This document shows, in pieces, positions 52,661 to 61,417 of a stretch of DNA of 64,000 nt. The stretch is from Deinococcales bacterium (lineage in GTDB: Bacteria > Deinococcota > Deinococci > Deinococcales > JAAFIG01), in NCBI GenBank assembly GCA_025352125.1, contig JANXTZ010000013.1, positions 62,001-126,000 on the forward strand, given 5' to 3'. The notes under the pieces were generated by a model. That model saw nothing but the letters and a program-made list of their open reading frames with translations. It did not search any database and was not told the origin of the DNA. Every line of letters begins with the position of its first letter. The stretch's first letter is position 1. The translations under genes and the position numbers were made by a program.

Positions 52661-52746
52661 TGGCTTGGGTTAAAATCTCAAAGCAATTATAAACTTTGAG
52701 TTTGTTTGCTCAAAACTTCTTTTGTTACAAAGACTATAATCAATTC

Positions 52747-53229
52747 ATGGCAAAAGTAGAATCATTCAATCTCGATCACACCAAAGTCCGCGCCCCTTAC
52801 GTTCGCGTGGCGGGAAAACACCTGACGCCGAGCGGCGACACGATCACCAAATTCGATTTGCGCCTCGCGCAACCCAACCAAGAATATCTGGGCACGGGCA
52901 CGATGCACACGCTCGAGCATCTGTTGGCAGGGAATTTGCGCGATCATTTGACTGGGATCATTGACATCTCGCCAATGGGTTGCCGCACTGGGTTTTACAT
53001 GGTCATGGACGGCGAACAAAATCCCGAAGATGTGAAGCTGGCGCTCGAGAAAACCCTGGTGTTCGTGCGCGATTTTGACACGGTTCTTCCTGGCGTGTCC
53101 GAACTCGAGTGCGGCAATTACCGCGATCACAATTTGCAAAACGCCAAGGACTGGGCGCGTAAGGTACTCGAGCAGGGTTTGATTGTGCAGGAAACCGTGC
53201 GGATTCCTGATGGGGTTTCGAGCCAATGA
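52747..53229 (+). CDS. luxS: S-ribosylhomocysteine lyase LuxS
   Basis: This 160-residue metalloenzyme cleaves S-ribosylhomocysteine to homocysteine and DPD, the AI-2 precursor. Metal ligands His54 and His58 (HTLEH) and Cys122 (ECGNY) and catalytic Cys79 (GCRTGF) are present. A perfect TATAAT ends 6 nt before the ATG, giving a leaderless start; a longer reading from 52696 would begin upstream of the promoter. The stop overlaps mtnN by ATGA, so the two detoxification steps are coupled. Confidence 0.97.
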   Translation: MAKVESFNLDHTKVRAPYVRVAGKHLTPSGDTITKFDLRLAQPNQEYLGTGTMHTLEHLLAGNLRDHLTGIIDISPMGCRTGFYMVMDGEQNPEDVKLALEKTLVFVRDFDTVLPGVSELECGNYRDHNLQNAKDWARKVLEQGLIVQETVRIPDGVSSQ

Positions 53230-53873
53230 AGAAGATCATTTTGCTGGCGGCGATGGGTTCTGAGGTTGCGCCGCTCGAGAAGAAACTGCCTGGAATCATT
53301 ATTCTCGGAACGGGCGTGGGCAAGGTCGCGGCTGCCATGAACACGCAACGGGCAATCATTGAACATCGACCCGATGCGATTGTCTTTGTCGGTGTGGCGG
53401 GAGGTCTGGGCGGTGTTTCGAGGTTGGATGTGGTCGTTGCCAAAGACGCGGTGCAGTGGGATGTGGACATCACACCGATCAACGGCGGCGAGGTTGGCAC
53501 GCTGAACAATGGTCAGCGTTTTTTAAAGCTCGAGCCGAACGGTTCAGAATTGGCGTTGCAGGCTTCGCTCGCGCTCGGGTATCCGAGCATCCTTGGTCGG
53601 GTGGCGTCGGGCGATGCGTTCGTGGCTGACCCTGGCAAAAGTGCCTGGATTCAAACCACCTTTCAAGCCGATGCCGTCGAGATGGAGGGCGCTGCGGCGT
53701 TACAGGTTGCTTTTGCAAACAAGATTCCGATGGTCTTGATTCGCGTAATTTCGGACGGTGCGGGCGACGACGCCCCGATGAGTTTCACGGATTTTCTAGA
53801 GGCTGCTGCCGAACGTGCCGCCAACGTGGTCGCCGCGTTCTTACCCAAATGGCTCGAGCATCTGAGTGCTTAA
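53226..53873 (+). CDS. mtnN: MTA/SAH nucleosidase (Pfs)
   Basis: This 215-residue enzyme removes adenine from S-adenosylhomocysteine and methylthioadenosine, supplying LuxS with its substrate. Motifs: LLAAMGSEVAPLEKKL at the N-terminus, GTGVGKVAAAMNTQRAI, VFVGVAGGLGG, ASGDAFVAD, VEMEGAALQVA-type EMEGAA with the catalytic Glu, and VISDGAGDDAPMSF with the Asp. It overlaps luxS by 4 nt. Confidence 0.95.
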   Translation: MKKIILLAAMGSEVAPLEKKLPGIIILGTGVGKVAAAMNTQRAIIEHRPDAIVFVGVAGGLGGVSRLDVVVAKDAVQWDVDITPINGGEVGTLNNGQRFLKLEPNGSELALQASLALGYPSILGRVASGDAFVADPGKSAWIQTTFQADAVEMEGAAALQVAFANKIPMVLIRVISDGAGDDAPMSFTDFLEAAAERAANVVAAFLPKWLEHLSA

Positions 53874-53879
53874 ACCCAA

Positions 53880-54392
53880 ATGAAGCAACTCGAACCCGCC
53901 ACCCTGGATCGACTTGATCGGGTGTTGTCGCAACTTGCGGCGACCCTCGAGGTGATTTACTCGAGGCGGGTGCTCGAGGATGTGCTGGGCGATCTCGAGG
54001 AGGTCACGGCGGCACAACTTCGCACCTTAAAATTGCTCTCGGGTGAACCGATTGACGGTGCGGGTTTGTTAATTGGCGCGATCAGTCAGGGTTTGAGAAT
54101 TTCGTATCCTGCCGCCAGCAAAGCCGTGGATCGTCTGGTTGAACGTGATTTAGCCGAACGCAAGCGCAGCGACGACGACGCGCGTCAAACCTTTGTGCGC
54201 CTGACCAAGCGGGGGCATGAGGTGATCGAGAAAGTCAGGCTCGAGCGTCAAGCCAAACTCGAGCGGGCATTGCAACATATTGGCAATGAAACAGCCATTG
54301 CCGAGTTTACAAAGTTGCTCGAGGATTTTACGAATCAATCGGTGCTAGACGCTCAAGATGCGCTGGAGGTCAAACTCGAGACTGGATTTTAA
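53880..54392 (+). CDS. MarR family transcriptional regulator
   Basis: This 170-residue protein has a central winged helix: ITAAQLRTLKLL-like EEVTAAQLRTLKLL, LRISYPAASKAVDRLVERDLAER and the wing KRSDDDARQTFVRLTKRGHEVIE. N- and C-terminal helices would form the dimer interface. It starts 6 nt after mtnN, so it is probably the third gene of the luxS operon and may control it or the neighbouring secreted-protein gene. The 3' end overlaps that gene by 4 nt. Confidence 0.85.
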   Translation: MKQLEPATLDRLDRVLSQLAATLEVIYSRRVLEDVLGDLEEVTAAQLRTLKLLSGEPIDGAGLLIGAISQGLRISYPAASKAVDRLVERDLAERKRSDDDARQTFVRLTKRGHEVIEKVRLERQAKLERALQHIGNETAIAEFTKLLEDFTNQSVLDAQDALEVKLETGF

Positions 54393-55696
54393 AAGTTCAG
54401 ATTCAAGCCGTAATTCTCGAGCATGGTTTGAAGTTCAACGCTCGAGTTGGCAGCTTTGGCACTGATGAGTGTCGCCACGCATTTGTCTTTGAGTGGCGCG
54501 TAGGCTTTGGTCTTGTCCACACGAAACGAACCCGCCCCAGTCAAGCTCGCGCCCGCAATGCCCTTGATCTCAAAATTGCAAACGATTTGCGAATACGCGC
54601 CACTCAACTCGAGAATCGCACGGTTTTCTTTGCTCGAGTAAAAGAAAAAAACGTCCAGGGTTGTTTTGCCATTTTTGGCGGTGCCACTGGGAACATTTGC
54701 CAGCAGTTTGGTCAGATTAACGTCATAAATTTGCGCTCCAATCTGAACCTTCCAAACTTGACCCAGCTCGATACTTGGTGGCCACGAAAGCTTGATGTCG
54801 CTCGAGGTGGGTGGTGGTGTTCCAGTGGAGGCTTTGATGATGCTTGGACCACCGCTCAGTTCGGCGGTACAGGTTTGACCCAGCAATACGGTTTGGGTAT
54901 TTTTGTCTTTTTGATAGACCGCCTCGCCGGTTAACGTTTGACCATTCAAACCGCCCTCAGGAAAAACGCAACCCCAAATACTGACGCCATCGGTCAGTTG
55001 CAACACGGCATTGCGGGTGTCACTGACCCAGTAAAAATACGCATCCAAGCTCGAGTTTGCACTGCTGGCTTTGCCGAAAGGATCGCCGTCTTTGTCCTTG
55101 CCGCTTAACTTTAACGCCCAGTCCCCAACGGTCGGAATGCTGACTTGCCAGGTTTGCCCAACCTCGAGATTGGGTGGCCACAGGGCGTTGGCTTTCAGGG
55201 TTGGATCAGTTGATGAAGTTGTGTTCAAATCGGGTTTTGCGCGTCCTGTCCCGTCGTCCAGTGCCGCCGTGCAAAAACCACTGTAGGGCTTGAAGCCCGA
55301 GGTCAAATCTTTGACAAAGGTTGCACCAGTCATGATGTACTCGGTCACACCGTAAAAACCAAATTGGCACAATTGCAAGATTTTGCCGTCGGTCAGCAGT
55401 AAATTGGCAAATTCTTTTTGCTTGTCGTAATAAAAAAAGACATTCTCAATGCTCGAGTTTCGTAAATTCTTGGCTTTGCCGATTGGGTCGCCATCGTTGT
55501 CTTTGCCGTCCAACGTGACCATCCAATCCCCAAGTTTTTCGATACTGACATACCATGTTTGTCCGACCGCAATTTTGGGAGGCCAGCCGATGGCGCCCGT
55601 GACTGTCGGTGCAGGCGCGGTGGGTTGAGTCTGGGCGAAAGAAAATCCAGTCCCAAACAGGCAGATCAGCAACAAGATCAATTTAATCAGCTTCAT
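54389..55696 (-). CDS. Secreted protein with three tandem domains
   Basis: This 435-residue protein has a signal peptide (residues 1-22) and three repeats of about 115-130 residues, each opening with WPPxIxVGQTWxVSI (WPPKIAVGQTWYVSI, WPPNLEVGQTWQVSI, WPPSIELGQVWKVQI). Each repeat carries two cysteines near its end (for example LQLCQFG and SGFCTAAL), probably a disulfide. The domains look beta-rich. Repeats 1 and 2 keep GKDxDGDPxGKA, which repeat 3 has lost. The family is not recognised; exposed envelope or extracellular location is expected. Confidence 0.75.
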   Translation of the reverse strand: MKLIKLILLLICLFGTGFSFAQTQPTAPAPTVTGAIGWPPKIAVGQTWYVSIEKLGDWMVTLDGKDNDGDPIGKAKNLRNSSIENVFFYYDKQKEFANLLLTDGKILQLCQFGFYGVTEYIMTGATFVKDLTSGFKPYSGFCTAALDDGTGRAKPDLNTTSSTDPTLKANALWPPNLEVGQTWQVSIPTVGDWALKLSGKDKDGDPFGKASSANSSLDAYFYWVSDTRNAVLQLTDGVSIWGCVFPEGGLNGQTLTGEAVYQKDKNTQTVLLGQTCTAELSGGPSIIKASTGTPPPTSSDIKLSWPPSIELGQVWKVQIGAQIYDVNLTKLLANVPSGTAKNGKTTLDVFFFYSSKENRAILELSGAYSQIVCNFEIKGIAGASLTGAGSFRVDKTKAYAPLKDKCVATLISAKAANSSVELQTMLENYGLNLNF

Positions 55697-55913
55697 TTCG
55701 TTCAGTCTGTCATAAATTCATGAGCGGATTTTTCAGATTGGATTGACCCAATCAACGCATAACTGACTGTAGAAGAGTTGGAATTAAAACTCGAGTTTAA
55801 AATTCCCCGAACCACTCACGCATGACAGGTTTATGAAACTCGAGTCCAACGAATTCAAGACCAAATGCCCAGAATTGACCTTGGCTCGCCGCCAGAGCCA
55901 GTATAATGAAGCC

Positions 55914-57836
55914 GTGTCGGATGATCCCAAGCAGGCAATGGTTGAACTTTACGAGTACAAAGTCGCCGACTTGATCGCTGGGCGCGAACCGCTCGGTGGG
56001 AAACAATCGGTCAAAACCTTGAGGGACAGCATTGCAAAACTGCCGTTGACAGGGCAGCAACTCAGGCGCTACCGCGAGACGGACCGCAAATTACGCGAAA
56101 AAAGCGCCGCACCAAAGTCGCTGACCCAAACCGTTGAGGGCGAAAAACTTGATGTCAACGTGGGCTTGAACCTTGACCTCGATTCTTCAATGCCTGCCAC
56201 TGTACCGATCATCACCGACAGGCAGACGGCAATGGCGAACCTCGAGTTGACCGATGGCGAAACTTTTGTCTTTCGGGCGCTCAGCCATGCGGCGTGGTGC
56301 GTGGATTTTCGTGAAGAGGTACAAAGCCAGAACAAGCGCTTTCGGCTCGAGCCAAACCGCCCGAGCCTGCGCCTGATTTATGCGACCCTGCACAACCTCG
56401 AGCAGTATTCGGAGTTGCCTGGTTTCAGTCAGGATTTAAACCTTGCCAAATTTAAAGTCATTTCGGCGGTGCCCAACAGTGACGACCCACTGATCAGTCT
56501 GGGCAACAACGATGTGGTCAATGAACTTTTAGAGGGTCTTGCCAACCACATCGCCAACTTTGCGCAGCTTTACCCGAAATTGACCATGCCAACCAGCGAA
56601 ACCCTTTCTTACCTGCGTCGTTTTGCGGTGGCGGTGGCAAACGACAGCACCGCCGGCGAGCCGCCGCCGGTGGTCAGTCCAAGCCCGCGTGAAATTCAAA
56701 ATGCGCTTGAAGATGTGCGCCGCGAAAATCTCAATCCAGAAGCCAAACGCGCCATGTCCGAGCGCCTGCAAAAACAACTCGAGCACGCGCTGGCGCAAGA
56801 AAAAACCTTGCTCGGTCGTTACGAGTCTGATCGCCGCGCCCTGCAAGAATCGGTCGAAACCATCTTCGGTTACCTGATCGACCAAGTGCCAGAACGCCTC
56901 GGTGGACGCGCCAAGGACCGCAACCCAGTGCAAAAGGCGCTGAATGCCCAAAACGAGGATTTGAGGCTCGAGACGGTGGGTGCAAACGCCACCGAGGTCG
57001 CGGTGCGTTTGCAACGAACCGGCGGCACCAGCTTGGCGGGCATCGAGGTGCACTGGCACACCCAGCCGGAGGGTTGGGCGATTGAGGTCGGCGGCGCGGA
57101 ATACCCGTTGCAATCCGACATGAGCATCCCGCTCGAGGGGCAAGAGATTCGGGTGTACACCAAACAAGCCTTGGGCACCATTTACGCCCTGATCAAAATT
57201 CGTGATCGCGGCGGGGCGAGCACCCTGTGGGAGGCACTGAAACTTGCCCGCACCGTGGCGGTCATGCTCGACCCTGCGGCGCAATACCTCAATCTTCGGC
57301 TCGCACGGGCTGCCACCAGTTGGATCAAAGACCGTCGGGTTGACCTCGAGCAGGTCAGTCCAGAAGTTGCCGCAAATTGGGCGAACGCGCCCGAGGATCG
57401 CCTTCTCGATTTTGCCCGCAAGGGTGCAACGCGTTTGCAAGACATGTTCAAACGCAGTCCAGAGGCAGTGCTCGAGCGAGCCTTTTACGCCAGTGCCGAA
57501 TCGCTGTCCGAACCTGGCGGAACCAACAGCGCCAACATTGTCACCAAAGCCTTTCGAGAGCTTTTAAAAATGCCAAACCATGAACCCATCGAAGGTTTGG
57601 ACATCAAAAAACCCGACGAGGCGCTGCTGGTCTTGTACCGAGGCGAACCGATCACGATTCGGGTCATGCAACGCGCCTTAACCATCCGCACCGATAACCT
57701 TGGCAAAGTGTACGTGCTGCTGCCTGGCGGCGGCGGACGTACCTTGGAACAGATTTTGGTGCAACATGTGCCTGGCGGTGCGATCATCATGGCAAGGGAG
57801 GGTTTCCGAATTGCTTTAAGTTATATTGCCATATGA
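55914..57836 (+). CDS. Large hypothetical protein, 640 residues
   Basis: I do not recognise this soluble protein. It starts MSDDPKQAMVELYEYKVADL and has an N-terminal helical region, a long charged helix around residues 270-330 (ERLQKQLEHALAQEKTLL) that may be a coiled coil, a beta segment near 400-450 and a helical C-terminus with AIIMAREGFRIALSYIAI. The start is GTG with a perfect TATAAT ending 6 nt upstream; an in-frame ATG at 55833 lies upstream of that promoter. It is translationally coupled (4-nt overlap) to a small SRA-like gene. Confidence 0.8.
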   Translation: MSDDPKQAMVELYEYKVADLIAGREPLGGKQSVKTLRDSIAKLPLTGQQLRRYRETDRKLREKSAAPKSLTQTVEGEKLDVNVGLNLDLDSSMPATVPIITDRQTAMANLELTDGETFVFRALSHAAWCVDFREEVQSQNKRFRLEPNRPSLRLIYATLHNLEQYSELPGFSQDLNLAKFKVISAVPNSDDPLISLGNNDVVNELLEGLANHIANFAQLYPKLTMPTSETLSYLRRFAVAVANDSTAGEPPPVVSPSPREIQNALEDVRRENLNPEAKRAMSERLQKQLEHALAQEKTLLGRYESDRRALQESVETIFGYLIDQVPERLGGRAKDRNPVQKALNAQNEDLRLETVGANATEVAVRLQRTGGTSLAGIEVHWHTQPEGWAIEVGGAEYPLQSDMSIPLEGQEIRVYTKQALGTIYALIKIRDRGGASTLWEALKLARTVAVMLDPAAQYLNLRLARAATSWIKDRRVDLEQVSPEVAANWANAPEDRLLDFARKGATRLQDMFKRSPEAVLERAFYASAESLSEPGGTNSANIVTKAFRELLKMPNHEPIEGLDIKKPDEALLVLYRGEPITIRVMQRALTIRTDNLGKVYVLLPGGGGRTLEQILVQHVPGGAIIMAREGFRIALSYIAI

Positions 57837-58183
57837 CCTGGCACGAGGTGCTGGGGATTCATGGCTCGAGGCGCGGTATTCGGATTGACCAAACCCATGC
57901 CAGCCTCCTGCTCGACTTTGGTTTGAGTGTTTACCACAACCGCCGCGAATCGGGTTTTTTGTATTACGAGGGCGAGGGCAAATTGGGCGATCAAACGCCA
58001 ACCAGAGGCAATGCGGGGCTTCTCGAGTGTCTGGAAATCAAACGCCCAGTCCTGGTGCTCGAGCGATCAAAACCAGGAATCTGGCACAACGCTGGCGGGC
58101 ATCTGGTGGTTGGTGTCGAGTACCAAAAGCTCAAAACGCAGCAACGTCATGTTTTTGTCTTCAAATTACAACCCCTGCCATAA
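57833..58183 (+). CDS. Small protein resembling an SRA/PUA-like domain
   Basis: This 116-residue protein contains GFLYYEGEGKLGDQTPTRGN followed by ALL-type helix and KRPVLVLERSKPGIW, GGHLVVGVEY. The Y-x-GEG-x-x-GDQ-x-x-x-RGN pattern resembles SRA-like domains that read modified cytosine in McrA/DUF3427-type proteins. The match is from memory and needs a profile search. Its ATG overlaps the upstream 640-residue gene by 4 nt, so the two probably work together. No nuclease motif is visible in either. Confidence 0.6.
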   Translation: MTWHEVLGIHGSRRGIRIDQTHASLLLDFGLSVYHNRRESGFLYYEGEGKLGDQTPTRGNAGLLECLEIKRPVLVLERSKPGIWHNAGGHLVVGVEYQKLKTQQRHVFVFKLQPLP

Positions 58184-58226
58184 GTAACCCGAGCAAAAAT
58201 CTCATGTTGGTGTTTATCATGCAGTC

Positions 58227-58874
58227 ATGACTTTTAAAACCCGAGCTTTGCTTGGTTGTGGTCTGGCGTTGTGTGGTCTGGTCTTCGCGCAACAAACTCA
58301 ACCCGCAACACAGAGCAAAAAAGACCCGATTCAAGTCACTGGTCTGCAAGATGGACAATTGCGTTTTCAACTTGCGCGTCACTCGAGCACACTGGACTTG
58401 AGTGACGACCTGAATGGCTGTTGGACTGCCATTTTCGACGCGACAGATTCCAAAACACCACCCGCAAAAGTCGTACTTTTCCCTCGGGTCCTCGACGAGG
58501 TTTTGAAGGCTGGATTTTGGTATGTGACGTTGCAAATCAATTTGAACAGTGGCTGCAACGTCCAGGGCTATTGTGGGGCGGGCAGCGTGACGCAAGTGCT
58601 GTGGTTTAAATATGATCGCAATTTAAAAGCCATCAGGCGGCAATCGGTGATGGTCAGCGATTGCGCCACCAGTACCGAACTTCTCAAATTTGCGGGACGC
58701 GGCGGTTTTGACGATATCAATACCGAACTCGAGATGCGCGGCGGGGCGCTCGAGTTGAGTTTTGAGCGAGCCGATTTCAACACCAAAATCAATACCGTTT
58801 CAACATTGCGTTACGACAGACACTTTCCAGAAAAAGGCTTGGTGGTTTGGAGCAAAACCTTTAAATTGAAGTGA
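58227..58874 (+). CDS. Secreted hypothetical protein with four cysteines
   Basis: This 215-residue protein has a signal peptide (about residues 1-21, ending VFAQQ) and a beta-rich mature part with cysteines in LNGCWTAIF, NSGCNVQGYCGAG and VSDCATS, which may form disulfides. TATCAT ends 6 nt before the ATG. The family is not recognised. It is followed 63 nt later by the PATAN-domain gene, which has its own promoter. Confidence 0.7.
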   Translation: MTFKTRALLGCGLALCGLVFAQQTQPATQSKKDPIQVTGLQDGQLRFQLARHSSTLDLSDDLNGCWTAIFDATDSKTPPAKVVLFPRVLDEVLKAGFWYVTLQINLNSGCNVQGYCGAGSVTQVLWFKYDRNLKAIRRQSVMVSDCATSTELLKFAGRGGFDDINTELEMRGGALELSFERADFNTKINTVSTLRYDRHFPEKGLVVWSKTFKLK

Positions 58875-58937
58875 TTCAATCCATCAGTGATGGAAAGGAA
58901 CGCCCGAAGCTCGGTATGGCTGGTATCGTGGTTGTTA

Positions 58938-60020
58938 ATGATTCAAGGTCGCTTAAAAGATTATCCAATTGCCGATTTGCTGGGTCTGATCTCGAACGGA
59001 CAAAAGTCTGGCGTGTTGACCGTGAAACTCGACGAACGCGAAGCCAGAATCCATTTTGAAATGGGCAAGGTCTTGTACGCTCGGGTCGAGGACGGCGCGA
59101 ACCTGGGCGAGTACCTGGTGCGTTTTGAACTGATGAACCCCGAAGAGATTCAGAATTTGATCGCCCGTCAACACAAAGAAAATCCGCACACGCCGCTGGG
59201 CATGATGGCGGTGCGCTCGGGCAACATCAACGAGGAAGACCTGAAAAGGGCACTCGAGGCGCAATGCCTGGACGCCACCACCGAAGTCTTGATCTGGAAC
59301 GACAATCAACGCTCGAGGTTTGATTTCAAAGAACGTGGTCCAGACGCCTCACAAGTGCCAACCCAACACATTTTTGACCCGATGGCGTTGCTCTTGGAAG
59401 CCACCCGCAGGCTCGACGAATGGCGGCGCGGTCAGGTCAAACCTTATGACGTTTTTGAGGTCGCGCTCGAGGCGAGCAATCCGCCACCAACGCTGTCCGT
59501 CGGCGAGTGGGAATTGCTGCACCTGGTCGATGGTCAACGCTCCGCCGCCAGCATCGCCGCCGAGTTGGACATTCCCGAGGGCGAAACCTACCGCCGCTTG
59601 TTCTTGCTGCTCGAGCGAAATTTGTTGCGCCGCGCCGATGTGCGCCCCGAAGACCCGTGGGTACTGATCGTGACCGAAAGCCACACCACGCGGCGTTTAA
59701 ACACCATGACCCTGACCCGCGAACGTTACCGCGTGATGCACGCCGACAGCCTCGAGAAAGCCAAGGAATTGCTCGAGGAGCGCCGCCCAAACACGATCTT
59801 GCTCGACTGGGCAAATGCGGTTGAAGCCGCCAAACAACTTCGCGGCGTGAAGGGCAAGAACCTGACGCCGATCATTGCGATAGTCAAAGAAGAACCGCGC
59901 CAGGGCGGATTTTTCAACCGCAACAACAACACGGTGTCCAATTTACGGTTTTTGCTGAAACCCTATTCGGAAATGCAGCTTCTGGCGTCCGTCTTGGCGG
60001 TGACAGGACGCTCGGTTTAA
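58938..60020 (+). CDS. DUF4388 (PATAN) protein with degenerate receiver-like C-terminus
   Basis: This 360-residue protein starts with a PATAN/DUF4388 domain: IQGRLKDYPIADLLGLISNGQKSG, then ARIHFEMGKVLYARVEDG. A second helical region (about 90-240) contains WELLHLVDGQRSAASIAAELDIPEGETYRRLFLL in pieces, a winged-helix-like part. The last 110 residues resemble a receiver fold (WVLIVTESHTTRRLNTMTLTRERYRV, NTILLDWANA), but the phospho-acceptor position is not convincing. PATAN proteins act in signalling, for example pilus control in cyanobacteria. TATCGT ends 8 nt before the ATG. Confidence 0.8.
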   Translation: MIQGRLKDYPIADLLGLISNGQKSGVLTVKLDEREARIHFEMGKVLYARVEDGANLGEYLVRFELMNPEEIQNLIARQHKENPHTPLGMMAVRSGNINEEDLKRALEAQCLDATTEVLIWNDNQRSRFDFKERGPDASQVPTQHIFDPMALLLEATRRLDEWRRGQVKPYDVFEVALEASNPPPTLSVGEWELLHLVDGQRSAASIAAELDIPEGETYRRLFLLLERNLLRRADVRPEDPWVLIVTESHTTRRLNTMTLTRERYRVMHADSLEKAKELLEERRPNTILLDWANAVEAAKQLRGVKGKNLTPIIAIVKEEPRQGGFFNRNNNTVSNLRFLLKPYSEMQLLASVLAVTGRSV

Positions 60021-60134
60021 ACCTCAATCATGATAGGAATTGTTAAATCGATTTTGTTGCACGAAACGCTTCTGGAATTTTGCACCCTGATCTGAACCTC
60101 GAGTCCAAGTTGAGATTCGCGGTAAATTGAACCC

Positions 60135-61415
60135 ATGAAACTCTACCGAGCCAGCCTCGCGCACACGCCCCGCAATCCATTTACGCATTTGGACGCGCTC
60201 GAGACGTTTGACGACGGTGGCTTGTTGGTTGATCGTGACAAGATTCTCGAGCTGGGTGAATTCTCAAACGTGCAAGCAAAATACCCAAGAGCCAAAGTGA
60301 TCGATTGCACTGAAAGTTTTATCGTGCCTGGGCTGGTCGATTCTCACGTGCATTTTCCGCAAGTCAGCGTCATTGGCACGATGGGCGTGCAACTGCTCGA
60401 GTGGCTCGAGACGCGCACCCTGCCCGAAGAAGAGAAGTTGGCGGACTCGGGTTATGCCCGTGAGGTGGCAAAAGATTTTTTAACGCATCTGGTCAGAAAT
60501 GGCACAACCACCGCCTTGGTGTTTGGCAGTCATTTTAAGAACGCCATGCACGAATTTTTTCAAGCCGCCCAAGATTCCAGATTGCGAATCACCAGCGGCA
60601 TGGTGTTTTCAGACCGTGAATTGCGCCCGAAATTGCATCAAAGTCCGCAACAGGCATTTGCCAGCGGCGCAGAATTAATCATGCGCTGGCACAACCACAA
60701 CCGTTTGCGTTACGCCGTCATGCCGCGTTTCAGTCTGTCGTGCTCGGACAAGATGCTCGAGGTGTGCAGTGCGCTTTTATCGGCGCAACCCGGGATTTTG
60801 TTTCACTCGCACATCAACGAAAACCCACTCGAGATACAAACCGTCAAACGACTCGCCAACGCGCCCGATTACCTCGAGAGTTACGAGCGGCACAACCTGG
60901 TGACAGAGCGCAGCGTGTTCGCGCACAGCGTTCACCCCACAGCTTCCGAACTTGCCCGCATGGCAAAAGCTGGCGCGAGCGTCGCGCATTGCGCCTCGAG
61001 CAACGCCTTCATAGGCAGTGGTTTGTTCCCGATGCGGGCGCACCTCGAGGCTGGGGTGCACATGGCGCTCGGGTCGGACGTGGGCGGAGGCACGGGATTC
61101 TCGCTTCTCAAAGAGGGACTCGAGGCGTACCAGATGCAAATGCTGCAAGCTGAGGGCATCAAGCTTTCACCCGCACATCTGCTGTATTTGGCGACCAAGG
61201 CTGGCGCGAAAGCCTTGCACCTCGAGGATCAGATTGGGGATTTCACAAGTGGAAAGCAAGCCGATTTTGTAGTTTTAAAAGCGCCCCGAGGCAGCACGCT
61301 CGAGCGGACATTAAGTCAATCCCCATCAATGGCTGCAAGCTTGGGAGCATTGTTTACTTTGGCAAGGGAAGAGAGCGTTAAAAACGTTTTTGTGGCAGGA
61401 GAAAAATTGGTTTGA
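60135..61415 (+). CDS. guaD: Guanine deaminase
   Basis: This 426-residue amidohydrolase converts guanine to xanthine. Zinc motifs: PGLVDSHVHFPQ at about residue 68, ILFHSHINENPLEIQ, RSVFAHSVHPTASELARMA, and GSDVGGGTGFSLLKEGLEAY. The FIGSGLFPM motif and LYLATKAGAKALHLEDQIG are guanine-deaminase specific. TAAATT ends 6 nt before the ATG. It stands alone, so it serves general purine salvage or nitrogen use. Confidence 0.93.
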   Translation: MKLYRASLAHTPRNPFTHLDALETFDDGGLLVDRDKILELGEFSNVQAKYPRAKVIDCTESFIVPGLVDSHVHFPQVSVIGTMGVQLLEWLETRTLPEEEKLADSGYAREVAKDFLTHLVRNGTTTALVFGSHFKNAMHEFFQAAQDSRLRITSGMVFSDRELRPKLHQSPQQAFASGAELIMRWHNHNRLRYAVMPRFSLSCSDKMLEVCSALLSAQPGILFHSHINENPLEIQTVKRLANAPDYLESYERHNLVTERSVFAHSVHPTASELARMAKAGASVAHCASSNAFIGSGLFPMRAHLEAGVHMALGSDVGGGTGFSLLKEGLEAYQMQMLQAEGIKLSPAHLLYLATKAGAKALHLEDQIGDFTSGKQADFVVLKAPRGSTLERTLSQSPSMAASLGALFTLAREESVKNVFVAGEKLV

Positions 61416-61417
61416 GG

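Noticed and set aside
56529-57440. A 303-codon open frame on the minus strand inside the 640-residue protein gene
   Set aside because: It is antisense to a well-supported gene with promoter and coupling, its composition is that of a complementary-strand shadow, and no start signal precedes it.
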